Shown: one piece after another, positions 1 through 6,700 of the stretch
Layout of the letters: every line of letters starts with the position of its first letter
How positions within the stretch are numbered: position 1 is the stretch's first letter
Source: Flavobacteriales bacterium
GTDB taxonomy: Bacteria > Bacteroidota > Bacteroidia > Flavobacteriales > Flavobacteriaceae
NCBI GenBank assembly: GCA_027031025.1
Contig: JALVEJ010000239.1
Location: 1-24,055 of the forward strand
Length of the DNA stretch: 24,055 bases
Reading direction: 5' to 3'
Notes under the pieces: generated by a model
What the model saw: only the letters and a program-made list of their open reading frames with translations
What the model was told of the DNA's origin: nothing
The model's database searches: none
Translations under genes and position numbers: made by a program

Positions 1-2
1 TC

Positions 3-233
3 GTAGCATTATTTGGGAATGGGATAGATGCATACAATTTTTACAGAAGAACAGGATATCCTCATAATCTTCAACCCAATCTTGAACCTAATCCTGGACC
101 TTTTATAAGATCTCATTGGTATCCTGCTAACTCTGTTAGTAATAACCCCAACATGAATCAAAAACCTGGTGTTGCCACCCAAGTATTCTGGGATAACAAT
201 CCGCCTTCACCAGGGTTTCCAGTGTCTAATTAA
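3..233 (+). CDS. SusD/RagB-like outer-membrane lipoprotein, C-terminal fragment
   Basis: Only the last 76 codons lie inside the window; the 5' part is cut off by the window edge. The reading frame stays open from base 3 to a TAA at 231-233. The translated end contains GIDAYNFYRRTGYP, then RSHWYPANSV, NPNMNQK and QVFWD, the usual C-terminal signature of SusD/RagB family proteins, where the end of the helical domain reads 'AYN-YRRTGxP ... P-xYPxxE/S ... KVFWD'. SusD-like proteins are surface lipoproteins that cap a SusC TonB-dependent porin and capture a glycan or peptide for import. The lipoprotein gene 15 bp downstream is probably in the same operon; the susC-like gene would be upstream, outside the window. 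The substrate cannot be inferred from this fragment. Confidence 0.85.
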   Translation, partial: VALFGNGIDAYNFYRRTGYPHNLQPNLEPNPGPFIRSHWYPANSVSNNPNMNQKPGVATQVFWDNNPPSPGFPVSN

Positions 234-248
234 AAAATTAAGAAAAAA

Positions 249-1145
249 ATGAAAAAATTAATATTATTTAGCATAAGTGCATTACTCTTACTTAATGCAG
301 TAAATTGTAAAAAACCTGATAACGTTATTTATAAAGTTTTTGATAACAAAGAACAGGGAGCCGTTTTAAGAACAATTGAAAGAGTTAATACCTCTTTCAA
401 TATTAATGATCCTAATTCTACTTTTGAAGTTATTGTTGAAGAACAAGACCCTGAATATGGAGACTTACTAGATAAAGTAAATGTTTACGTTAGTTTTATA
501 GATAAGACTGATGATGGTGTTGACAATAATGTCTCAGAGCAATTATTGAATACAATACCTAAAAGTAGTTTTTCAACAAGTCCGAAAGATTTACCTATGA
601 CCACTGTTTCTGTGATTTTCGCTGATGCTTTATCAACCTTAAATTTACAATCTGGTCAATACTTTGGAGGAGATATCTTCAAGTTTAGATTAGAACTAGT
701 GTTAACTGATGGTAGAACGTTTAGTGAAGAAAGCACGAGTGGAACATTACAACAATCATTCTTTAGTTCCCCTTTTGCTTATTATGCAAGCATAGTATGC
801 CCGCCAGTAGCGGGAGATTATCAAGTTGTTCTACACGATTCTTACGGAGATGGCTGGCAAGGTTCAAAAATAATTTTCACAGTTGACGGTGTATCTACTG
901 AATTAGCTTTGCCTAACTATTGGGATGTGCAGGTTGGTTCTGTTGGAGATCCTCAATATGTACAACAATCATTCACAGTGACTATACCTGCTGGTTTTCA
1001 ATCTGTTAGTTGGGTATGGGAATCGGGAGATTTTCCATCAGAAGCAACATTTGAAGTTTATGGACCTAACAGTGGTACTATAATTTATCAAGGTGGTCCT
1101 AGTCAACCAGATGGTGAATTTGTCCCAAATTATTGTAACGAATAA
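249..1145 (+). CDS. Putative surface lipoprotein downstream of susD-like gene
   Basis: A 298-aa protein with an N-terminal lipoprotein-type signal: MKK, a hydrophobic stretch at residues 4-17, then Cys20. The lipobox is imperfect, with Asn just before the Cys. Residues 25-180 look like a beta-rich domain. The last ~115 residues form a second unit that begins at 'CPPVAG' and carries DSYGDGWQG, a motif seen in small beta domains of Flavobacteria; Cys183 and the Cys near the C-terminus could pair. It starts 15 bp after the SusD-like stop and is followed by a strong terminator, so it is the last gene of the SusCD-type operon. By position it may be an accessory surface glycan- or protein-binding lipoprotein, as SusE/SusF are, but there is no clear sequence match to those and the ligand is unknown. 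The placement is secure, the function is not. Confidence 0.75.
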   Translation: MKKLILFSISALLLLNAVNCKKPDNVIYKVFDNKEQGAVLRTIERVNTSFNINDPNSTFEVIVEEQDPEYGDLLDKVNVYVSFIDKTDDGVDNNVSEQLLNTIPKSSFSTSPKDLPMTTVSVIFADALSTLNLQSGQYFGGDIFKFRLELVLTDGRTFSEESTSGTLQQSFFSSPFAYYASIVCPPVAGDYQVVLHDSYGDGWQGSKIIFTVDGVSTELALPNYWDVQVGSVGDPQYVQQSFTVTIPAGFQSVSWVWESGDFPSEATFEVYGPNSGTIIYQGGPSQPDGEFVPNYCNE

Positions 1146-1161
1146 AACTAATAATACACAT

Positions 1162-1192
1162 AAAAAGGTTGCCTTAAAAGGCAGCCTTTTTT
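1162..1192 (+). terminator. Intrinsic terminator of the SusD-like operon
   Basis: A 13-bp stem (left arm 1162-1174, right arm 1179-1191) with a 4-nt TAAA loop and one G-T wobble pair. The right arm runs into a T stretch. It sits 16 bp after the lipoprotein stop codon. The A-tract on the left means it could also work on the minus strand. Confidence 0.85.
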
Positions 1193-1235
1193 ATTTGTAA
1201 TTAGAAAATTAATTCAATAATCAAACAATAAACTA

Positions 1236-1243
1236 TATCTTTG
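1236..1243 (+). promoter_or_regulatory. Candidate -7 box (TATCTTTG) for the 600-aa protein
   Basis: Matches the Bacteroidota -7 consensus TAnnTTTG and lies 30 bp before the ATG at 1274. No clear TTG -33 element is seen at the usual distance, so support is partial. Confidence 0.4.
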
Positions 1244-1273
1244 ATAAATTAATCAAAACAAACAACTAACAAA

Positions 1274-3076
1274 ATGACATCACCACACAATTTTCATATC
1301 CCTGTTATGGGGGTTGCTTATACTATTGACACGCCTTTAAAGGTCGCACCGTTTGGTATCGATTCCGTTATTTCACTTGTAGATAATGTTTTGCTGGAAA
1401 AATTGCGGGCAAAGTATAGTGAAAAATTTAACTTAACCTATAAAGAAATTTCACAGAAAGCCGAAGACTATATGAGTAAACGGATTACGGCTTACCTTGA
1501 TATGATCAACCGGTTAACTACTGAAAAATTTGAGAATTTAAAAAATAATTTTGAAGATAAAAAAACGGAAATATTTGATTATTTCGAAATGCTACCGGAG
1601 ACATCTGAATTGAAAAAGGAATTTAAAAAAAGGATGGATTCAAATATAGACGAGCTGAAAAATTGGGTAAAAAACCATTTGCAAATGGGGAGTATTGATG
1701 TTAATATCATGACCAAAGTCGATAAAACAAATTATGACAAAAATGGCGAAGCCCTGCCACAAGAATATAATGACGCCCATGCAGCGCTCCGAGGTTATGC
1801 CAATAGCAATCTGGAATCGTCATTGGTGTTATCAGCCGGTATGAGTCCGCGTCTTTACGGATATATTGAAAACTTTGATGATTTTTATCCCGATGAAAAT
1901 GCTTATATCAAGAAAAAAATAGTCTTAAAAGTCAGTGATTACCGCTCGGCACTGATACAAGGGAAGTTTTTGGCAAAAAAAGGCTTATGGGTGAGTGAAT
2001 ATCGGATAGAATCCGGCTTAAATTGTGGAGGACACGCCTTTGCTACAGAAGGTTACTTAATGGGACCGATTTTAGAAGAATTTAAAAAGAATCGTGCTCA
2101 GTTGATTGAAGATGTTCACGGGATTTTGGTTAGAGCCTTAGAACAAAAAGCCAAACCTGTACCACAAAAACCATTACCTATGCGTGTAACCGCACAAGGC
2201 GGCGTTGGCACCCATGAAGAACATCAATTGTTATTAGACTATTACCAAGTAGATAGTGTCGGTTGGGGAAGCCCGTTTTTGTTAGTGCCTGAGGTTACAA
2301 CTGTTGATGAAGATACCAGAGAAAAATTATTAGAAGCAGAAGAAAAAGATTTGTATCTAAGTAATATTTCTCCGCTGGGCGTGCCTTTTAACAGTTTACG
2401 AAACGCATCTGCTACGCTTAAAAAAATAGAAAAAGCTCAAAAAGGACGACCCGGCAGCAGTTGCCCAAAAGCCTATTTGGTTTCTAATACCGAATATACA
2501 GACAAACCCATCTGTACCGCTTCAAGGCAATATCAATATTTGAAACTAAAAGAACTGGATGAAAAAAAATTGCCTGAAACATTGTATCAAAAAGAATTTG
2601 ACCGGATCATAGCCCCCGAATGCCTTTGTGTTGGCTTGTCCGAACCGGCAATCATAACCCATCAAATTGATTACAAAATCAAAGATAACGGGGTTAGTGT
2701 CTGTCCCGGTCCGAACATGGCTTACTTTGATCAAATTGTATCTTTGAAAAATATGGTTAAACATATATATGGTAAAAATAATTTGTTGAAAAATGCTTAC
2801 CGTCCTCATATGTTTGTCAAAGAATTAAATCTTTATATTAAATTTTTGAAAAATGAAATAGAACATATCAAAGAACCCATTGACAAAAAGACCGAAAAAT
2901 ACTTAAAAAACTTTGCTAATAACTTGAATAATGGGATACATTATTATCAAGAGCTTTTCTTTGAAAAAAAGAAACACTTTTATAAAAACAAAAATCAACT
3001 GTTAGAAGAATTAAAAAAGGCCAAAGGGAAATTAACCGAATTGGAAGAAAAAATAACAAATATCTCATTTACATAA
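1274..3076 (+). CDS. Conserved 600-aa protein of unknown function, possible TIM-barrel-like core
   Basis: I do not recognise a named family with confidence, though the sequence resembles an unnamed protein I associate with Bacteroidota genomes. No signal peptide or membrane helix is visible, so it is probably cytoplasmic. Residues 1-40 hold HIPVMGVAYTIDTP and FGIDSVISLVD. Residues 41-140 are charged and helical. Residues 140-390 contain motifs such as VTAQGGVGT (305-313) and GSPFLLVPE (332-340), which recall strand-loop phosphate-binding segments of FMN-type TIM barrels; that resemblance is only suggestive. Six cysteines at 251, 397, 414, 450, 452 and 477 sit in conserved-looking contexts (NCGG, SSCP, PICTAS, CLC, CPGPN) and might hold a metal or Fe-S cluster. 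The C-terminal ~90 residues are Lys/Glu-rich and probably coiled coil. It appears monocistronic, 189 bp before the next gene. Confidence 0.85.
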   Translation: MTSPHNFHIPVMGVAYTIDTPLKVAPFGIDSVISLVDNVLLEKLRAKYSEKFNLTYKEISQKAEDYMSKRITAYLDMINRLTTEKFENLKNNFEDKKTEIFDYFEMLPETSELKKEFKKRMDSNIDELKNWVKNHLQMGSIDVNIMTKVDKTNYDKNGEALPQEYNDAHAALRGYANSNLESSLVLSAGMSPRLYGYIENFDDFYPDENAYIKKKIVLKVSDYRSALIQGKFLAKKGLWVSEYRIESGLNCGGHAFATEGYLMGPILEEFKKNRAQLIEDVHGILVRALEQKAKPVPQKPLPMRVTAQGGVGTHEEHQLLLDYYQVDSVGWGSPFLLVPEVTTVDEDTREKLLEAEEKDLYLSNISPLGVPFNSLRNASATLKKIEKAQKGRPGSSCPKAYLVSNTEYTDKPICTASRQYQYLKLKELDEKKLPETLYQKEFDRIIAPECLCVGLSEPAIITHQIDYKIKDNGVSVCPGPNMAYFDQIVSLKNMVKHIYGKNNLLKNAYRPHMFVKELNLYIKFLKNEIEHIKEPIDKKTEKYLKNFANNLNNGIHYYQELFFEKKKHFYKNKNQLLEELKKAKGKLTELEEKITNISFT

Positions 3077-3245
3077 CACGATTATAAAAACTTTTTAATT
3101 AATGTCAGTAAAAGTTAGGAATTTGTTAAAAGGCAAAGGTTTGTGATTTTCATGTTTTTAACATAATAAACAAAAATATCATCAAAGTTTTATAAAATTT
3201 ATTTTTATTTTATTACAACATTATGTTATTTGGGTATAATTTTTG

Positions 3246-3253
3246 TATTTTTG
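3246..3253 (+). promoter_or_regulatory. Candidate -7 box (TATTTTTG) for the HAD-family gene
   Basis: Fits TAnnTTTG and lies 12 bp before the ATG at 3266, which would give a very short leader. A TTTG at 3229-3232 is only 13 bp upstream, closer than the usual 17-23 bp, so the match is imperfect. The 189-bp gap 3077-3265 otherwise shows only AT-rich sequence. Confidence 0.35.
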
Positions 3254-3265
3254 TTTTTTTAAACA

Positions 3266-3796
3266 ATGAATATGAAAAACGACATAAAACTTTTTATTAC
3301 CGACATAAACGGTGTTTGGACCAACAACCGGGTATATTATGACAAAACCGGTAACGAAACCAAGTGTTTTAACTTAAACGATGGTGTCGGCGTAATGTTT
3401 TTATACCTCAACAACATTCCCGTAGTTGTATTAACCGAAGACCGTAACGAAATGATCAAAAGACGGTTACAAAACCTGAAAATAACCGATTATTATCTCG
3501 GTATTTCTAACAAAATTAAAACCGCTAACGAAATCCTCGAAAAATATAAAGTATCTTGGAAGGAAACTGCATACATTGGTGATGATATTAGCGATTTGCC
3601 ACTACTTAAAAAAGTTGGCTATGCTGCTGTCCCTGCACAAGCACCTTATTATATCAAAAAAGAAGTGGATAAAATTCTTTCCAAACAAGGCGGACAAGGT
3701 GTTTTTCGTGAATTTGTTGAAACCTATTTGGATGAGAAAGGACTTTTAAAGCAAACCATCGAAAAATATTTAGCCGTTTTTGAAACTATGGAATAA
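3266..3796 (+). CDS. KdsC-like HAD-superfamily protein with altered catalytic motif
   Basis: A 176-aa protein matching the KDO-8-phosphate phosphatase (KdsC)-like branch of the HAD superfamily, which also includes phosphatases and cytidylyltransferase-linked domains of sialic-acid-type sugar pathways. HAD motif I reads D13-I-N15-G-V-W-T: the nucleophile Asp13 is kept, but the second Asp, which serves as general acid/base in DxD phosphatases, is Asn. Motif II is L-T57-E-D, motif III lysine is probably Lys83 or Lys85, and motif IV is GDDISD at 105-110, so the Mg-binding acids are kept. The length fits KdsC (about 170-190 aa, tetramer-forming). There is no kdsA, kdsB or neuA gene beside it. It could be a true phosphatase with a changed mechanism or a binding/regulatory homologue. 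A second in-frame ATG follows at 3272. Confidence 0.8.
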   Translation: MNMKNDIKLFITDINGVWTNNRVYYDKTGNETKCFNLNDGVGVMFLYLNNIPVVVLTEDRNEMIKRRLQNLKITDYYLGISNKIKTANEILEKYKVSWKETAYIGDDISDLPLLKKVGYAAVPAQAPYYIKKEVDKILSKQGGQGVFREFVETYLDEKGLLKQTIEKYLAVFETME

Positions 3797-3803
3797 ATTA
3801 ATC

Positions 3804-4529
3804 TTAACTGTATACCCGGTAATGCAATTTATCGGAAGTTGTACCGGCTTCGGTTAAAACTTTGGCTGCCGTTTTTTTCAAATCATCGGGACCAATCATA
3901 TATATGGCATCAAAACCGGTACCTTCTTTTTGTAAAACATTTTTGATTATTTGCTCATTGATACGACCGCTAAAATCTCCCGAATCATCTTTTGAATAAA
4001 CTTTATAAACTTTTAAATGCTGTGGAAATTGCGCTTCCAATTCGGATATTTCATCTAAAAACATCGTCTTGGCAGGACTTTCATTACCGTAAATCAAAAC
4101 TAATTTATGCGGAAGTTGACGCTTTAACATATATTGAATATAACTGTAAAACGGCGTAATACCACTACCAATAGTAATAGCCAAAATCCTTTTAGATGAA
4201 TGGTCGGATAAATCAAAAGGCACATCATCCATAGGCTCCGATACTTGTAAAGTATCACCATGTTGTAAATGATGCATCGCAAAATCTGCAAAACCATCCT
4301 TTCCTTTTAGCTTAATGCCGAGTTTGATTTGTGCATCTTCCGGCAGGTTATAAATGGAGTAATAACGTCTAAGATTTTCACCATTGATTATCTTTTCGAC
4401 CATCACAAACTGTCCGGGTTTAAAATTATATTTAGATTTTAAATCTTCGGGTATCTCTAAAACTACCGAAACACTTTCGGGCGTTAACATCTTTTTGTCA
4501 ATAACTTGTAGATTATGCAATGTGCTCAT
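3804..4529 (-). CDS. Ferredoxin/flavodoxin reductase-like FAD/NAD(P)-binding oxidoreductase
   Basis: A 241-aa protein of the ferredoxin-NADP reductase superfamily, in the group related to PaaE/HmpA reductase modules. The FAD domain contains the RYYS motif (55-58), and the NAD(P) domain opens with GSGITP (121-126), followed by LIYGNES. The protein stops right after the nucleotide-binding domain (LHYRVYS), with no C-terminal 2Fe-2S ferredoxin domain of the kind PaaE carries, so the electron acceptor must be a separate protein. The frame is open upstream to 4631, but that extension is Cys/Arg-rich, lies in repeat-like DNA and does not look like protein; the ATG at 4527-4529 starts a normal beta-strand (MSTLHNLQVI) and is preferred. 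The gene converges on the HAD gene with only 7 bp between stops. Confidence 0.85.
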   Translation of the reverse strand: MSTLHNLQVIDKKMLTPESVSVVLEIPEDLKSKYNFKPGQFVMVEKIINGENLRRYYSIYNLPEDAQIKLGIKLKGKDGFADFAMHHLQHGDTLQVSEPMDDVPFDLSDHSSKRILAITIGSGITPFYSYIQYMLKRQLPHKLVLIYGNESPAKTMFLDEISELEAQFPQHLKVYKVYSKDDSGDFSGRINEQIIKNVLQKEGTGFDAIYMIGPDDLKKTAAKVLTEAGTTSDKLHYRVYS

Positions 4530-4553
4530 ATTTGTTTTTTTGTTGATATTGTT

Positions 4554-4630
4554 GTTTGAAATTGGTATTATTTGATGACCGGCACTTCGGTAACTTCGAT
4601 ACACTGCTCCTTCGTCACAGCACTCAGCCA
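4554..4630. repeat. Probable dispersed-repeat remnant upstream of the reductase gene
   Basis: On the minus strand this stretch carries two imperfect direct copies of a 16-nt unit ending in CGAAG (a GTGCTGTGACGAAG-type copy followed by GAGCAGTGTATCGAAG), bounded by GGTA and TACC. It is more GC-rich than its surroundings and resembles short intergenic repeats scattered in Flavobacteria genomes. No gene is supported here. Confidence 0.35.
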
Positions 4631-4661
4631 CCTACCTCAATGTTATACTTTCTTCGTTGCG

Positions 4662-4669
4662 CAAAGTTA
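4662..4669 (-). promoter_or_regulatory. Candidate -7 box (TAACTTTG) for the reductase gene
   Basis: The plus strand reads CAAAGTTA, the reverse complement of a perfect TAnnTTTG box. It would give a leader of about 125 nt before the ATG at 4529, passing through the repeat at 4554-4630. No TTG -33 is seen at the usual distance. Confidence 0.35.
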
Positions 4670-4688
4670 TCGTTAAATCTTGAAATCA

Positions 4689-4735
4689 GGTCACAGGTTG
4701 ATCCCGATTTTCATCGGTCTCGTATAGAAGTGACC
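4689..4735. repeat. Nested inverted repeat downstream of rsmI
   Basis: Outer arms GGTCAC (4689-4694) and GTGACC (4730-4735) enclose an inner stem CCGAT (4704-4708) / ATCGG (4713-4717) with a TTTC loop. It lies 54-100 nt past the rsmI stop on the minus strand and could act as an RNA 3'-end structure, but there is no clear U-tract. Confidence 0.4.
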
Positions 4736-4788
4736 GGCATAACACTTTCAATTTTAAGTTTTTAAACTTACAAAAATGCAACTTGACT

Positions 4789-5466
4789 CTAAGCTTTTCC
4801 TTTCAACACTATTACAAACTCTCCTTTAATTGCCGGTTTTTCTTCAAAAATCCGTCTGACTTCACGCAGCGTTCCCCTAAGTGTTTCCTCATACAACTTA
4901 CTGATTTCGCGCGAAACAGAAACCGGCCTGTCTGCCCCAAAATAGTTTTCAAAATCCCGTAAAGTTTTAAGCAATTTATGAGGCGATTCGTAAAAAATCA
5001 TTGTGCGTGTTTCATCTTGCAAAGATTTCAAACGGGTTTGTCTGCCTTTTTTAACCGGCAAAAATCCTTCAAATACAAAACGTTCAGCCGGTAAACCCGA
5101 ATTGACCAAAGCCGGCACAAAAGCCGTCGCTCCCGGCAAAGTTTCTACCGGAATACCTTGTTCAATGGCTTTATGCACAATCAAATAGCCGGGATCGGAA
5201 ATTGCCGGTGTGCCGGCATCGGAAATCAAAGCAAACCGGCTCCCCTGCGCCATTTTTGAAACCAAATCAGCAACTATTTTATGTTCGTTAAATTTATGAT
5301 AAGACCGTTGTGGGGTCTCAATTTCAAAATGTTTCAACAATTTACCCGAAGTACGCGTATCTTCTGATAATATCAAATCAACATCTTTCAAGACTTCAAC
5401 AGCTCTAAAAGTCATGTCTTTCAGATTACCGATAGGTGTTGGCACCACATATAGTTTCCCTAGCAT
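4789..5466 (-). CDS. rsmI: 16S rRNA (cytidine1402-2'-O)-methyltransferase RsmI
   Basis: RsmI methylates the ribose of C1402 in the decoding centre of 16S rRNA, using S-adenosylmethionine. The protein (225 aa) begins GKLYVVPTPIGNL and continues with LILSEDTRTSGKLL, SDAGTPAISDPG and LPGATAFVPALVNSG, which are signatures of this tetrapyrrole-methylase-fold enzyme; FYESPHKLLKTL follows in the middle and the C-terminal part ends GEFVIVLKG. It is slightly shorter than the E. coli protein, as is common in Bacteroidota. The frame is open to 5487, but the ATG at 5464-5466 places GKLYVV at the usual distance and leaves 13 bp after the upstream gene's stop, so the two are very probably co-transcribed. 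Confidence 0.95.
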   Translation of the reverse strand: MLGKLYVVPTPIGNLKDMTFRAVEVLKDVDLILSEDTRTSGKLLKHFEIETPQRSYHKFNEHKIVADLVSKMAQGSRFALISDAGTPAISDPGYLIVHKAIEQGIPVETLPGATAFVPALVNSGLPAERFVFEGFLPVKKGRQTRLKSLQDETRTMIFYESPHKLLKTLRDFENYFGADRPVSVSREISKLYEETLRGTLREVRRIFEEKPAIKGEFVIVLKGKA

Positions 5467-5479
5467 TAGACAGTGTTTT

Positions 5480-6088
5480 TCAGGCAAATTTTAATTCCAG
5501 TAGTTGTAACAAGCGAAATTCATATTCATCTTTGCCTTCCCAATCGTTAAATTGTGGTTTCACCTCTTGATTGATATATTTCAAGGCATCTTCATAATTA
5601 TCAAAAGCATTAAGACGATCAATAAAATCTGTATAAACGACTTGATTGCCATCAAATAAGTGCTTAATAAAGGCAATCCGGTCATTCAAACCTATATTGA
5701 TTTTTTTCAAGTTAGATGCAGTCTTTGAAGTTTTAATGGCATGTTCTGATGTCTTTTTTGAAGCTTTTGGCACAAAAGACATGTTTTGAATTTGTTTATA
5801 AGGATTTTCTTCGGGTACTTCCTGTTTCACTTCTTCTACATATTTCGGTTGACTTTCGGTTGCTATATCATGCATTGTTTCTTTAATATTCATCTCAAAC
5901 AACTGCTTTAATTCATCAGTCTCCAATTGATCTTTTAAAGCCATAATGGCAGCCATTTTTTCTTGTAATTGTCGGGTTGCTTTATACAGCGACTTCAAGT
6001 CTTTCTGATGAATATTTTGCAAAATATCTTTTGTGAGCAGCGTCAATTCAGCCTTCAAAATATTTACTAGTTCTTTTCTTTTGTCCAT
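5480..6088 (-). CDS. Conserved hypothetical protein (202 aa)
   Basis: A soluble, highly charged protein without signal peptide or membrane helix. Residues 1-75 look like long helices with coiled-coil character. Residues 80-130 are a low-complexity Lys/Ser/Glu linker. The C-terminal ~70 residues (INIGLNDRIAFIKHLFDG, then FNDWEGKDEYEFRLLQLLE) look like a compact folded domain and resemble an unnamed C-terminal module that I associate with Bacteroidota proteins. I cannot give a function. It lies directly upstream of rsmI on the same strand, 13 bp from the chosen rsmI ATG, and its 5' side faces the tandem palindrome array. Confidence 0.8.
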   Translation of the reverse strand: MDKRKELVNILKAELTLLTKDILQNIHQKDLKSLYKATRQLQEKMAAIMALKDQLETDELKQLFEMNIKETMHDIATESQPKYVEEVKQEVPEENPYKQIQNMSFVPKASKKTSEHAIKTSKTASNLKKINIGLNDRIAFIKHLFDGNQVVYTDFIDRLNAFDNYEDALKYINQEVKPQFNDWEGKDEYEFRLLQLLELKFA

Positions 6089-6154
6089 TTTAATAAGTTT
6101 TACAAGTAATTGATAATGAGATATAAGAAAATCCTCAAAAAAATTGTTAATAAA

Positions 6155-6172
6155 AAACCTGTTGACAGGTTA
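6155..6172. repeat. Short palindrome AACCTG-TTGA-CAGGTT
   Basis: A perfect hairpin with a 4-nt loop, located upstream of the 202-aa gene and before the tandem array. Its arms (AACCTG/CAGGTT) recall the core of the larger palindrome at 12501-12535. Confidence 0.5.
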
Positions 6173-6206
6173 AAATTTGCCAAAAAATAAATTAATTTCG
6201 TTGTGA

Positions 6207-6214
6207 CAAATTTA
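6207..6214 (-). promoter_or_regulatory. Candidate -7 box (TAAATTTG) for the 202-aa gene
   Basis: The plus strand reads CAAATTTA, a perfect TAnnTTTG on the minus strand, between the gene and the repeat array. The leader to the ATG at 6088 would be about 110 nt and would include the 6155-6172 hairpin. No clear -33 TTG. Confidence 0.35.
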
Positions 6215-6225
6215 AGCAAAAAATA

Positions 6226-6675
6226 AACCATATAAGACTCATAAGAACACAAAAGAAAAAAACTTATATGAACTTATGTGACTTATATGGTTATAAAACA
6301 AAATTAAACACAATATTTAACCACATAAGACTCATAAGAACACAAAAGAAAAAAACTTATATGAACTTATGTGACTTATGTGGTTCAAAACAAAATTAAA
6401 CACAATATTTAACCACATAAGACACCTAAGAACACAAAAGAATAAACTTATATGAACTTATGTGACTTATGTGGTTATAAAACAAAATTAAACACAATAT
6501 TTAACCACATAAGACACCTAAGAACACAAAAGAATAAACTTATATGAACTTATGTGACTTATGTGGTTCAAAACAAAATTAAACACAATATTTAACCACA
6601 TAAGACTCATAAGAACACAAAAGGAAAAAACTTATATGAACTTATGTGACTTATGTGGTTCAAAACAAAATTAAA
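6226..6675. repeat. Tandem array of five ~92-bp palindromic units
   Basis: Units begin with AACCA(C/T)ATAAG at 6226, 6319, 6411, 6503 and 6594, giving periods of 93, 92, 92 and 91 bp; the last copy lacks its final ~10 bp. Each unit is a ~66-nt imperfect hairpin: a left arm of ~20 nt, an A-rich loop region, and a right arm ending in CTTATGTGGTT. About 25 nt of AT-rich spacer (AAAACAAAATTAAACAC-type) follows. Two left-arm subtypes (GACTCATAAG in units 1, 2, 5; GACACCTAAG in units 3, 4) and two spacer subtypes (ATAAAAC in 1, 3; CAAAAC in 2, 4, 5) suggest duplication of two-unit blocks. A vestigial sixth start (AACCATAAG) lies at 6684-6692, just before the tdk ATG. The array fills most of the 612-bp divergent gap 6089-6700, which holds no gene. 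Confidence 0.95.
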
Positions 6676-6700
6676 AAGAAATTAACCATAAGCACTTAAT

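Noticed and set aside
3077..3265. Small gene or RNA in the AT-rich gap before the HAD gene
   Set aside because: No frame of useful length and no stable stem was found; only a promoter-like box is supported.
4556..4765. 69-codon plus-strand frame as a gene
   Set aside because: It runs through the repeat-like DNA upstream of the reductase gene and shows no recognisable protein features.
6226..6675. Regular repeat array as a CRISPR
   Set aside because: The whole 92-bp unit, including the part between hairpins, is repeated; there are no unique spacers and no cas genes.
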